Below are positions 54,791 to 64,000 of a stretch of 64,000 nt of DNA, piece after piece. The number at the start of each line of letters is the position of its first letter. Position 1 is the first letter of the stretch. The notes under the pieces were generated by a model that did not search any database, had not been told where the DNA came from, and was given only the letters and a program-made list of their open reading frames with translations. A program made the translations under genes and the position numbers. The DNA is from Pelagophyceae sp. CCMP2097 (taxonomy: Eukaryota; Sar; Pelagophyceae). Where the stretch lies: NCBI GenBank assembly GCA_026770575.1, contig MU657199.1, positions 26,037 through 90,036 of the forward strand, in the 5' to 3' direction.

Positions 54791-57700
54791 TCACAAATTC
54801 TTTGAGAACTCGAGGGAGGCAAACTCGGCGTGGAACTGCGCGCGCGCGGCCATGAACGCCTGCGACGAAGGCGGGTGTGAGGTCGGAAGAAAGCGGGTGT
54901 CAGGTCGCTCTCTGAAGGCGGCTTACCTTTGGCCGCGGCGCCAAGTCGGCCGAGCAGGCGGTGCGAAATGAATCCGGCCGCAGCGCCGAGCCGTCGGCAA
55001 AGAGCGTGTCGGCGAAGAGCGTCGGCGACGCGGGTGTCGTCTCATCGATGGCGGCCAACGCACGGTCGCTGCCCGCCACGACTGCAAAGAGCCGGTCCAG
55101 CCTGGAAGCGTCGACCACCGCCGACAGGCGCTCGTGCGACGCCACTGACCGCTTGATCAGCTCGGACAGCGCCAGCAGCTTGCGCGCCCTAGACAGACGC
55201 TTTTGGCAAAGGCTCCTCTTTGGCAGTCCGGGGCGCTGCGTCAGACTGCAATGCCGGCGAGTCTCCCACGCAACCGGGGAAGCGCTGCGTCCAGATGGGC
55301 AGGAGGACGTCCAGGACCTTTTCCCTTTTGACGGGTGCTTTCGGCAAAAAACCGTGCGCACGGCGTCTATACGTCGCCACGTCCTCAGCCGAGTCGTTCG
55401 CAGACCGGACGATGGTCAAGAGCTTGCTGCCGAGGCCCTCCGCGTCGAGGATGTTGCGCAGGCGGACGATGCACTCGGAACCGAGGACTGTCGTGCGGCC
55501 GTGAGGGAGTAAAACGTCCAAGTTCTCGTCAACAATAACCTAAAAACGGGCATGCGGGCAAGGTGGCAGACAAAACCCGCGCACCAGATGATAGTCGTCT
55601 GCGTGGTCTCGGACGTGCTGAGCAACAGTCGCCGTGAACCCATATATCTCCGCGGGTGTTTCCCCCGTAACCCGAATATGGTGCGGCTCCACGCCCGCAA
55701 ACTCCAGCAGCCTCGTCAGGAGCTTGCGCTGCATATTGGAATCGTCGATGGCGATGCCCCACGTGTGCGGCGGCAGCGCGAACGCGGGGAGCGTGAAATT
55801 CCCGGCCGCGACGACGACTGCCGCCGCGGCAGTGACGACGTCGCCCGCGTCGCACGTCGGCGTCCAGAGGCGGCGGTCTTCTTCCGCCGCGACGGAGGCG
55901 ACGGTCGTGGGGCACGTCATCGTCAGTACCTATTGGAAGAATCAACCGTCCGCGCCAAAAGGCGGCCTCTCCTTTCGTCGAGTACTTACCGTGCCGTCCA
56001 AGTTGAACTCGATCTTGCAGTCGCCGCCTAGGGCCTTTGCGCACTTGCGCATGATCCACCCTCCGTCGCCGCTCGAGACGGTGGAAGCGCCGGCGTTGGC
56101 GCAGCGCAGGTCCGGATGCAGGCGCTGGCCCTGGGCGAAGACGCGGTCGTGAAGAGCGTCGCCCGACGCGTCCAAGAGCCTTGAGTGGTCGGGTCCAGGT
56201 TCGTTGAACACTTCTAAAGTGAGCGTGAACGCGCTCCCGACGGCCGCGGCGCCGTGGAGCTCGGCGCAAGAGGCATTGGTGCCGTCGGGCCTTAGCAAAC
56301 GAAGCCGTGTCACGACTTCTCCAAAGGGATCTCCGTACTTGGACGCGTTGGAAATGGCGTTTCGGTAGATGCAATGCAAAAGTTGCGGGTCCAGCACCAA
56401 AAACGGAATCTCGGCGGGCCACGTCTCGATCTTGAATCTTGAACCTTTGGCGCCGCCGATGCCCGTGGCGTGGCCCTTCAGGAGAGCGACGACGTCGACG
56501 AGCTCGGGGACTGGGTCATAAGAGTCGTAGACTAGCTCCCGAGCCATGGTCTCGCTCAAGACGGAATTCAAAGTCTCCGTCAGCGTCGTCTGCAGCTCGC
56601 CGACGCATCGAGCTAAGGAACCGAGAGCGTCGTCGGCGGAGACGCGGGCCGTGGCGCCGATGGCGTCGGGCGCGCGGTCTGCCTCGCGCGCCGTACCGGG
56701 CGCGCTGAGCTCCTGCAAAGCGTCCACCAGTCCAATGGCGGAGAGCAAGCCGTTCTTCACCTCGTGCCTGGTGAAGCGGTTGGCTGCCGAGTCCCGCTCG
56801 TGCGCGGTGGCTTGCTTTACAAGCGCCTTTTCCGCCTCGAAAACCAAAAGTCGTTGCGTAATATCGCGCACAACCACGACCAAACGCCAAGACCCGATCC
56901 TGGTCACCTTGGCCTCGACGTGCATCTTGGTCCCATCGGCGCGGAACAAGTCGTGCGTCAACCGTAAAGCGCCCTCGGGCGTCGGCTCCAAAAGCCAAGC
57001 TTTTCGAATCAACTCCGCAAACCCGGAAGCCTCGGCCGCCGATGGCGCGTTCTCGCCGCCCTCGAGCTGCGGGCCTCGGCGTCTTACCGAAGACTCCCAC
57101 AGAGCTCTGGAGCGTACGAGTTGCCCCGCGGGCTGCCCGTCTCGATAAGTGAACCTGACCGCCAAAATGTCCGCCGGCTCGCCTGCGCCGCCGGCGAGGC
57201 CGTAGACGGTCTCCGCCGCGTCGTCGTCGGGCCACGGGGCGTCCCAGCCCAGCGGCGCGGGGGCCTTGCCGCGGGACTCCATTGCTGCGTGTGCCAACAA
57301 GGCGTCCGCCGTCGGCGAGACCTACAAAGCGGGAGTCCGATGGAGCCCTTGCCACAAAGTTTCACGGGGTGCCAAAGGGCACGCACCGCCGTCTCGACGT
57401 AGCCCCCTCGCCCGCCGCCGTCGTGCCTTACAGACACAGCTAAAGCATCGGACGATGCACTCCAAACGACTGCGATGATGCTTTGGAGCTCCTTCAATCT
57501 TCGTTCGCTGCGCTGCATTGCACCATCGTAGAGAGCGCCGTGCATGTCCACTATGATCGCGGCGTAAACCAGTTTCGCAGCCACATCTATAACGGCATCT
57601 AAAATAAAGGGCCACGTCGGGGCTTCGCGCGTGTCGAACCCGGAGAAGCGCACGGTGGCGTGCATGAAAAACACACACACAAAGCCAGTCCAAGCGACGC

Positions 57701-58691
57701 AACACGCCGAAAGAAGATAAAAAGATATGCCGATCCTCGCCGCTAAAGCCGCCGCGTCCGCGTGCGCGGCAGAGTCCCGCAGAGCCGCTGCACAAGCACG
57801 GGCTTCTCTGCAGAGACGGCGGCGCTGCAGCCACTTGGGTACTAAAGCGGCAAAGAACCCAAAACTGATAGTGACGACCACGCCCCACGACATTGGCCCC
57901 GCACATAAAGGGAGCAAGTAGCCGCAGAAGGTGGACGCGGACTGCGACGCTGCTAAAGCGACTGCGGACCAGGCCTTATTCTTGTCCGCAACGTCGGTCA
58001 TAAACGTCATCACAAACGCCAGCACGGTCCATTCGCACCTACACCCGGGTGTCGACGACCCCCACGCCAATGAAGGACGCACCATCGAAGCATGTGGACT
58101 CGGCAGCCCGTCACTACATCGATGAGCGTGGGCACCGGGGCCAAGGCGAACGTCCAGCTCGTGACGGCAGCGACACCGTTGGCGCAGTGCGACAGCCAGA
58201 ACACGCCCGACGTCCTGCGCTGCCTACGACAACACGCCTGTCGACGGGCCGCCTTAGTCAAAGGCCCCCGAGTCCAAAAGGTGCGCGCTGGTCCCGAAAA
58301 CAACAACGCACCTCGCCGTGTCGGCGTCCGGGCAGAGGGCCTGGGAGGCGTGCATGATGATTCTGAGGACGAGGGACGTCGTCAGCGCCGTCGCGGCGAG
58401 CGCGGCGGCGGCGCGCTCCTCGGGCTGGAGGTACGCCAAGTCGTGTCGAAACACGGTAAACGTGATAATAACGAGCAGCATGTACGTCGCCACCGCGAGG
58501 ATGCTGACGCGGATGCACCTACGCAAACGTCGCGGAAGGATCGGGGGGAACGCGCGCGCTCGTTCTCGTACGACCCCGCCCGTCGGTGCATAACGAGGCG
58601 CGGCGGGCGCGCGCGCTGTTGATGTCGGCCACGTCCTTCAACGCCGCCTCCATGGTCTGGAAGTGCTGCTTCACGGTGAAGGAGAGCGGCA
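54791..58691 (-). CDS. Membrane hybrid sensor histidine kinase (TM, PAS-like, HisKA, HATPase, receiver)
   Basis: The start MPLSFTVKQHFQTMEAALKD at 58691 is followed by exons with hydrophobic helices: SILAVATYMLLVIITFTVF, VAAVTSWTFALAPV, VLAFVMTFMTDVADKN, GVVVTISFGFFAAL, SFYLLSACCVAWTGFVCVFF and AAKLVYAAIIVDM. A PAS-like domain (about 57300-56880) precedes the H box RFTRHEVKNGLLSAIGL. The N box is LLHCIYRNAISNASKYGDP and the G box SSGDGGWIMRKCAKALGG. A receiver domain follows, with IAIDDSNMQRKLLTRLLEF, phospho-acceptor Asp in VIVDENLD, TIVRSAND and the Lys of GFLPKAP. A C-terminal extension (KLLALSELIKRSVASHERLS) ends in an exon AFMAARAQFHAEFASLEFSK, stop TGA 54793-54791. Several short introns. 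It should pass phosphate from His to its own Asp; the signal is unknown. Confidence 0.82.
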
Positions 58692-58922
58692 TGGCGTAGG
58701 CTTTCGTTGAGGCGGGTGCTCTCGGCTGCGGCGGAAAGCAGAGGCTGCGGTCGCTCCGCGCGCCTCTGGGCGCCCGCGCGAGCTCTTCGCCGCTCAGGGC
58801 CCCTTGGTCCGGGAGGCCCCTTTGGCCGCGCGCCGACCGCGTCGGCCGCGGGCGCGGCGGCGGCTGCTGGAATGCTGGAATCCCGATGCGTATTCCAATA
58901 CTATCTATTGCCACTAGCAATA

Positions 58923-59636
58923 TAGGAATTCCTAGACTAATACAATGTATCAGAATCTGAATCAAATAGACAGCTTCACTTTTTTCAAGCTACTAGTACT
59001 TTCAAGTTGCTTTCAAGTTGGCTTTCAAAGTCTGCATTCGCGTGTAAAGTTGCTTGAAAGTTGCTAACTTTCAAGCTCAGCTTGAATTCAAGCTACTTTC
59101 AAGCAGCTTTCAAGTTGCATTTAAAGCGCGGAAATGCTTTTAAAGCGCGGGACGAGTTCGTTGGATGAGCGTTGAGCGAACGTTAGATGAGCGTTAACCC
59201 GGCGCGGGCGCGCGGCGCGGGCGCGCCGCGCGCAGGGGGCGGGGCGCGGCCTCTGGCGGGCGGGGCGGCGACGATGGTGCCCGCGCCTCCGTCGAGGCGC
59301 GGGCCGGTCGCGGGGCCGACGTGCCCCGTCCCGCGCGCCATGTCACCTGGGTGGCCGAAGGAAGGCGCCCTTAACGCCGCTTCGCGCTCACGTTGAAGCG
59401 ACAAAAGATATGTTGAAAAAGTAGCTTGAAAAGTAGCTTGAAAAAAGTGAACTTGTCTAATTCCATCATCGAGTCTGAAGGATCTGAGCGCGCTGGGCGC
59501 ATCGGTGTCAGCAGGAGATGCGCATAGCACAGTCGGCTTGGTTCTTGCTCGTTAAAGCGTTTTAGGTGACGTTATGCAAAGTGCGAGGTCAGCTTGAAAG
59601 TAGCTTGAAAAAAGTGAAGCTGTCTAGGAATTCCTA
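58923..59636. mobile_element. Inverted-repeat element bounded by TAGGAATTCCTA palindromes
   Basis: The left end TAGGAATTCCTAGAC (58923-58937) is mirrored by GTCTAGGAATTCCTA (59622-59636). A 28-bp perfect inverted repeat lies inside: 58967-58994 (TAGACAGCTTCACTTTTTTC...) against 59599-59626. A third, imperfect copy is at about 59432-59459 in the right-hand orientation. The flanks are full of CTTGAAAG/CTTTCAAG words (58990-59125, 59410-59450, 59590-59612). The core (59170-59400) is GC-rich without a clear gene. No transposase. It is best read as a non-autonomous foldback or MITE-like element, possibly nested. It lies upstream of the histidine kinase start. Confidence 0.65.
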
Positions 59637-59924
59637 ATAGACGGATTTCCGTCGTCGTTCTTGTGTAGGCGGGGTTGTTGCGACGTCATGAATACTCGAA
59701 AACTTTGTGATAAAGGATGCAAAAAGAGGACAACCCAAACTTATAGCACCTCATCTGAAGAAGAACATTTCGAACGTCTTCAACCTGCGGCAACATGCAA
59801 ATACAAATCACAATATTTACAACGTGAAAGTGCCAAGGTTCCTTCCCGAAATGAAATTGTTTTCGCAATAATAATAATTTAATTTGAAATAATCTTTAAC
59901 AACAAAATTTAATGTAGTATTTTC

Positions 59925-59987
59925 AGGACCCGAAGGGTCCTTGCCGTTTATTCAACGTCAGTTTACGGCAAGGGCCCTTCGGGTCCT
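59925..59987. repeat. 23-bp hairpin, GGACCCGAAGGG stem
   Basis: The left arm 59925-59947 (AGGACCCGAAGGGTCCTTGC...) pairs with the right arm 59965-59987 with one G-U type difference and a 17-nt loop. Each arm contains its own inner palindrome (GGACCCGAAGGGTCC). A further CCTTCGGGTCC occurs near 60368. The function could be an element end or structured RNA. Confidence 0.85.
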
Positions 59988-60016
59988 TTGATTGAAGGAT
60001 TACCAGGGGCAATTAT

Positions 60017-60062
60017 GTCTGTCTGTCCGTCTGTCTGTCTGTCTGTCCGTCTGTCTGTCCGT
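60017..60062 (+). repeat. GTCT/GTCC tetranucleotide microsatellite
   Basis: About eleven contiguous tetranucleotide units, mostly GTCT with interspersed GTCC. Confidence 0.95.
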
Positions 60063-60110
60063 CGCCCAGCAAATCCGAGGTTCCACCTTGGAAAGAAAAA
60101 AACAGCAACT

Positions 60111-60300
60111 CGGCCGATTTAGCGATTGGTGGTTGATGCGATCGCTAAAATTGGGAGTTGAGGTCGAGCAGGAGCCTCATTGGAATCATCATAGAAGAAG
60201 TTTTTGGTCACAGGTTCGAATCTGGTCGGCCGCAAAAAAAGAAAAAATAAATAGCTCAATAAGAAATAAAATAATAAAAATAAAGATAAGGAGGATTTGA
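60111..60300 (+). ncRNA. tRNA-like / SINE-like sequence with A-rich tail
   Basis: CGGCCGA (60111-60117) can pair with TCGGCCG (60226-60232) as an acceptor stem. AGGTTCGAATCT near 60212-60223 resembles a B box / T arm. TAGCGATTGGTGG near 60120-60132 resembles an A box. The span of about 122 nt is too long for a plain tRNA, and the T stem has a mismatch. The sequence is followed by A-rich DNA to about 60295. This layout is typical of a tRNA-derived SINE or a decayed tRNA copy. The part GATGCG...GCTAA recalls tRNA-Ser but is not decisive. Confidence 0.35.
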
Positions 60301-60682
60301 AAGTTCAGCGATTAGTTAAATAATTTCAATTATTTACGTGGGCATTGCAATGGGATTTGGCTGTATCCTTCGGGTCCTCCGTGTGCCTCCGGCGCGCTCT
60401 TGTAATTAACCTACGCAATCCACTGAGATCGTTGCGGGTCTACTGTCTGAGACCGATGCTGCGGGCGCACGTCGGCCCGTCTTCGGACTTTGGGACTATG
60501 CATGAGTGGCACCGACATCATCAGTGCACGGGTCACTTTAAATTTCCGAGTCGTCAAAAGGCCTTTAGGCGAAAACGTTCGTAGAATTCAGAAGTTCCGA
60601 GTCGGTGCGTCGCACTGGGCGTGGGCTTGGTCGCCGTCGTCGCGCGCGTGCGCGCCGCTTCCGCGCCGGGTGGTCGGCCGCG

Positions 60683-61733
60683 ATGTCGGCCGTGTCGGTT
60701 CGGCGTATTTGGCCGGCCCTCTGTTTTCGGCGCTGCGGGCTTGCACGCCGCCTCGCCACCTCGACCGCGCCCGAGAACATCTTCGCGGAACGCGTCTCGG
60801 CGCTGCGCGACGCGCGCCACATCGCCGACTTTGAGGGGAGGCGCGTATTCGAGGGTGTTTGGCAGGAACGTGACTGGTTAAAGTAGGCTGGCAATTGACT
60901 CCTGCGCCGACTCCATCCGAGTCCAGTGCGCCCTCGCTTTGTATGGCTGCAGCTTCCTCGTCTCGCTGGCTTTGGAACAACGTTTGAGGAAGAGTGGGAT
61001 GTGTCCGGTCACAGTGATAAACGGCTTCAAACGCACGGCCATACGCCCCCCCGGCGCAGACGGCGTCGCACCCATCGCCGGCGCCGTACCCACGGGCGTG
61101 CTCGTGATTTACGACGCGTATTCCTGGGTCGACTATGATGGGCGCACTCTAGACGTCGCGGATTCAAACTTGGCGGGCATGCACGCCGCGATGGCGGCAA
61201 ACGTTTCCGACGACGAAAAAGCGGCCGGAAAAGTGCGAAGCGAACTCGTCAAAAGCGGCGTGCCTGCGGAGCGGGCGGAGGCGACGGCGAAAGTCTTCAC
61301 CTCATCCCAACTCCTGAAAATACCGACAATCGTCACCATCCTCGACCGCCCTATCGTCCTCTCCCCGAAACACTGGGACGGCGCCAAATGCTCTTTGGTG
61401 AAGAAGCTCCCCGAGGGCTGGGTCGACAAGCGCAGGCTGGTCGAGGGGGATACGAGCGAAGAAGCGAAGAAGGTTGAGTTTGACACTTGGCACGCAGATC
61501 CGAACAAGTTCTTCGAGACACTGCCGCTCCAGTGGCAACACGTCTTCCGGCTCCTCGTCGGCGACGAGGCCATTGCGGGCGCGAAAAGGTGGGACTCGAA
61601 GCCAGAACGCAAGCCCAAAGAGGAGCCACCCAAACCCGGCGAGAAGACGCCCGGGCCAACCAAGCCCCGCGAGGAGACCAACAAGCTCCGCGAGGAAACG
61701 CCCGACGCCAAGCCTGGCGAGGGTCCGAGCTAG
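60683..61733 (+). CDS. Putative mitochondrial membrane protein, unknown family
   Basis: ATG 60683 opens an Arg-rich, acid-free leader (MSAVSVRRIWPALCFRRCGL, then ARRLATSTA) typical of mitochondrial presequences. It continues ENIFAERVSALRDARHIADF and EGRRVFEGVWQE. A phase-1 intron (about 60875-60918, GTGACT...CCGAG) leads to LQCALALYGCSFLVSLALEQ, a likely membrane helix. The soluble part includes VPTGVLVIYDAYSWVDYDGR, LKIPTIVTILDRPIVLSPKH and FFETLPLQWQHVFRLLVGDE, and ends in a Pro/Lys/Glu-rich tail with KPREETNKLREETP units, stop TAG 61731-61733. I recognise no domain. Confidence 0.55.
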
Positions 61734-61775
61734 CTAAAAATGTGTTATGTCGCGCCTTATTGCGCGTGTGGGGTT

Positions 61776-64000
61776 TTAGAGCGCGGCGAGTTTTGCCTCC
61801 ATCTCCGCTTGCCAGAGGTCAAAGTCGTCGATGGGCGAGTCTTCCACCGCGCGCGGCGCCGGCGACGTGGACCGCGCGCGCGCCGGCGACCGGCCGAAAG
61901 TCGTTGGGCGTTCCACCGCGTCCGTGCCGCGCGGCGCCGGCGAAGGCGACCTCGAGTGCGTCGAAGCCCGCGCCGGCCGCACAGCCGATGCAGAGGCCGG
62001 CCGCGCCGAGGGGGCGGGCCGCGCCGAGGCCGAGGCGGGCCGCGCCGAGGGGGCGGGCGACGGCCGCGCCGCCGGAGCGGGCGATGGCCGCGCTGCCGCC
62101 GCGGGCCGTGCGCCGCGGGCCGATGTGGGCCTCGCGGCCGGCGACGCCGCCCGAGCCGCGGGCGACGCGGCCCGCGCCGCGGGAGACGCCGCGGGCCGCG
62201 CCGGCGAGGCGGACCTCTGGCGCTGCGGCGCGGCTGCTCGCGTGGGCATGGGCCGCGCGGACGGGGCGGGTGCGGCGGGTGATTCAAAGGCGCGTTCGAG
62301 GGCGCGGCCGCGCGGCGCCGGCGACGCAGACCGCGCCGGCGACGGCGCGCGAACACGCGGCGCGTCGCCGGCGACCTTTGGCCTCTTCTCTTTTTCTTCC
62401 TCCCACTTGCGCTCGACGGCCAGCCGCGCGGGCGAGACGCATCTCGGTGCAGACATCTTCAAAAGCCGCGATGCGTCTGGCCGCTGCGCCGCGGGCACGG
62501 CGGCTTGGCGCCACTTGGCCTCGTCCTCGGCGCGAGACTGCCGCAGCCGCGCCTGCAACCGCTCCGCCTTTAGGAGCGCCGAAGCAGTCATGCGGTCGAA
62601 GACGTCGGCGTCCGTGGCGTCCGTGCCGACGCTCGCGACGTCAAACGTCGGGCTCGTCTGGCGCCTCACGGGCGAGGGCGCGCGGCCGACGGCCGGTTTG
62701 AAAGTACAGCCCTCCAGCTCCCTCTCGCGACGGAGCTCGACGCGCCTCTCCGCGTGCGACGACGGCCGAGAGAGGCGCACCGTCGCGACCTCTGTCGCGG
62801 GCGACTTAGGCGCGCGGCCCGTAACGGGCGCGAACGTGCAGCCTTCCAACTCGCGCGCCCTCCGGAGCTCGTCGCGCACGCCCGCAGCGTCGGCGTTGCC
62901 TTCTAGCAAACGCTGCCACGACTCTTCCGCAGTCTCCGCCTCCTCGCCCTGGCGGACGGTGAGGTTGGGCCGGAACGGGCACGCCTCGCGGAGGTCCGCC
63001 TCGCGCTGCTCGCGAAGCATGCGCTGCCGCTCCTCGACCTGGAAGCCGTGCTCGTAGAGCCGGTCGTGCACGGGCCCGTCCTGCGGCGCCGAATTGGACG
63101 CGTTGACTTTTGGCCGGAACGCGTACTGCGCCAACTCCAGTCGAAGCGCCTCCTCGCGTCTTGCAGTCTTCTCCGACGAAGACTCGGCAGCAGCTAAACG
63201 ATCAAAGACGGAGATGTTGGAGGCGTCGTGCACGGCGGCGGGGTCGGAAGCGCGGCGGTTGATCGTCGGCTTGAAAGTGGCCTCGGCCTCAGCCAGAGCG
63301 TCGCGCGCTTGTCTTAAAGCCGCCAGGCGGTCCTGCTTCGCCCGCTCAAAGTCCGCCGCGCGCTCGGCGACGCCCTGCGCTCCGCGGCCGTCGCTCGCGC
63401 GGTCGGCGCGCGCGCCGTCGGCGCTCACAGACCTTCGAGCAGGTGACTGCGACCGCAAAGTCGGCCGAAACGGGCACTCCGCCTTTTGTTTCCGCTGCGC
63501 CTCGGCGGCCGCAGCCTGCTGCGCGGCCTGCTGCTGGGCCGCGGCGGTATAGAGTCGCGAGTGCACCGGCGGGCCCTCCTTTGCCGATGACTCGCTCTTC
63601 GGCCGCCGGCCCAGGTTTGGCTTGAAAGTACACTCGCGCGGCGCCGCGTTCGCCGCGTCGCGCGTCGCCTGCAGCCGCAGCGCCTAGCACGCGGGAGTGA
63701 AGGCCCGATTTGTGTTCCAGGCCGAAAAAACGCACCGCCTCTTGCGCCTGGGCGTACAGCGCCGCGCTGCGCTCCTTGCCGCCCGAGACGCCCTTAATAC
63801 TCGACGTCTGCCATTTGTCCTACCGGGGGAAGGCTTACGCGACGCGTGTCGTGGACGAGCAGGGCGCAGACGAGCAGAGTCAGGGGAGGGGGTGTTCAAC
63901 ATAGTCATTCGAGAGGTGCCTCGGACGCACGGTGATGTGCGGCTTGAACGAGTGCTCCGAGGCGCGGCGCTCCTCGATGGCCGCGGCGGCGCGCTTCCGC
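61776..64000 (-). CDS. F-x-P repeat protein with Ser/Pro/Ala-rich tail (5-prime end beyond window)
   Basis: The gene enters at the right edge with KRAAAAIEERRASEHSFKPH (from 64000), where GTGCGT ends an exon near 63928. After introns it continues GGKERSAALYAQAQEA, then ALRLQATRDAANAAPRECTF (from about 63685). A spaced motif [CS]-x-F-x-P-x-[LIV] recurs: ECTFKPNLGRRP, ECPFRPTLRS, EATFKPTINRRA, QYAFRPKVNAS, ACPFRPNLTV, GCTFAPVTGRAP and GCTFKPAVGRAP. Glu/Arg-rich helices lie between copies, with VHSRLY / VHDRLYEHG / VFDRL boxes. The C-terminal 220 residues are low-complexity Ser-Pro-Ala-Arg with repeated RAASPAA and ARPSPAP units, ending IDDFDLWQAEMEAKLAAL at TAA 61778-61776. The repeat style recalls flagellar or cytoskeletal proteins of protists, but I cannot name the family. 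Confidence 0.68.
63828..63882 (-). repeat. Dispersed repeat, copy C (inverted)
   Basis: About 55 bp including GCTTACGCGACGCGTGTCGT match the complement of 35520-35580 with few differences. It lies in an intron of the F-x-P repeat gene. Confidence 0.8.

Larger units (their letters stand above)
59640..60430. other. AT-rich island
   Basis: Base composition drops sharply in GC compared with all neighbours. The island holds a long hairpin, a GTCT tetranucleotide array and a tRNA-like sequence with an A-rich tail, listed separately. Short open frames (for example 59687-59880) encode Lys/Asn-rich peptides with no family signal. It may be a composite of inserted repeats. Confidence 0.6.

Noticed and set aside
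60111..60232. Functional tRNA gene
   Set aside because: About 122 nt between the acceptor halves, a T-stem mismatch and no clear anticodon arm; kept only as a tRNA-like repeat.
61487..63057. Long plus-strand frames opposite the F-x-P repeat gene
   Set aside because: Low-complexity Arg/Ala/Gly shadows; the minus strand has regularly spaced motifs and good splice sites.

Overview
The window looks like nuclear DNA of a eukaryotic alga. It is GC-rich, with genes on both strands, short introns (about 43-230 nt, donors mostly GTGCGT or GTGAGT, acceptors often TAG or CAG), and eukaryote-specific families: SNF2 ATPase, G-protein beta subunit, BBS1, SNAP, DIMT1, LPCAT with EF-hands, PPR protein. Paired MYND-RING-Sel1 proteins and homogenised WD40 arrays recall pelagophyte (Aureococcus-like) stramenopiles. 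A secreted DUF3494 ice-binding protein would fit a cold-water or sea-ice member of that group. The taxonomic guess is inference from remembered family distributions, not from a search.

Layout, left to right. 0.4-4.7 kb: SNF2/ERCC6-like remodeller (+). 4.8-6.0 kb: MYND/RING/Sel1 protein (-). 6.2-10.2 kb: NACHT-like P-loop NTPase spliced to a long coiled coil (+). 10.4-13.1 kb: BBS1 (-). 14.2-16.8 kb: G-beta (+). 17.1-17.8 kb: Nudix hydrolase (-). 18.3-19.4 kb: second MYND/RING/Sel1 paralogue (-). 19.7-21.8 kb: METTL21-type methyltransferase fused to a DUF676-type serine esterase (+). 21.8-23.8 kb: secreted GH27 alpha-galactosidase (-). 24.5-25.4 kb: ice-binding protein (-). 25.6-26.8 kb: WD40 array with an internal stop (+). 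27.1-28.6 kb: PPR protein (-). 29.9-31.1 kb: membrane-anchored Clp-like AAA protein with a degenerate P-loop (+). 31.6-33.4 kb: divergent PLP-enzyme-like gene (-). 34.0-35.2 kb: glycosyltransferase-like gene with a frame break (-). 35.7-37.0 kb: SLC37-type sugar-phosphate transporter (-). 38.4-39.1 kb: tail-anchored protein with an unrecognised repeat (-). 39.3-41.2 kb: NvfI/CmcJ-like oxygenase fused to a GST (-). 42.1-44.1 kb: LPCAT-like acyltransferase with EF-hands (+). 44.7-45.1 kb: short WD40 relative (+). 45.8-46.5 kb: unknown secreted or anchored protein (+). 46.8-48.1 kb: DIMT1 (-). 48.3-49.8 kb: glycosyltransferase-like secretory protein (+). 49.9-51.1 kb: SNAP (-). 51.6-53.5 kb: MFSD5-type transporter (+). 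54.8-58.7 kb: hybrid histidine kinase (-). 60.7-61.7 kb: putative mitochondrial protein (+). 61.8-64.0 kb: F-x-P repeat protein, cut by the window edge (-).

The genes do not form operons; most have unrelated housekeeping or signalling roles. A loose theme is cilia: BBS1 lies next to an NPHP3/TEP1-like NTPase with a coiled coil. Several genes are unusual fusions. The accessory content sits mainly in the gaps: two terminal-inverted-repeat elements (53.7-54.1 and 58.9-59.6 kb), an AT-rich island with a 23-bp hairpin, a tetranucleotide repeat and a tRNA-like sequence (59.6-60.4 kb), a dispersed repeat with three copies, and a palindrome TAGGAATTCCTA found four times.

Limits: exon borders were read by eye. 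First exons of BBS1, the SLC37 transporter, the oxygenase-GST and the glycosyltransferase-like gene are unresolved. Two frame breaks could be assembly errors.
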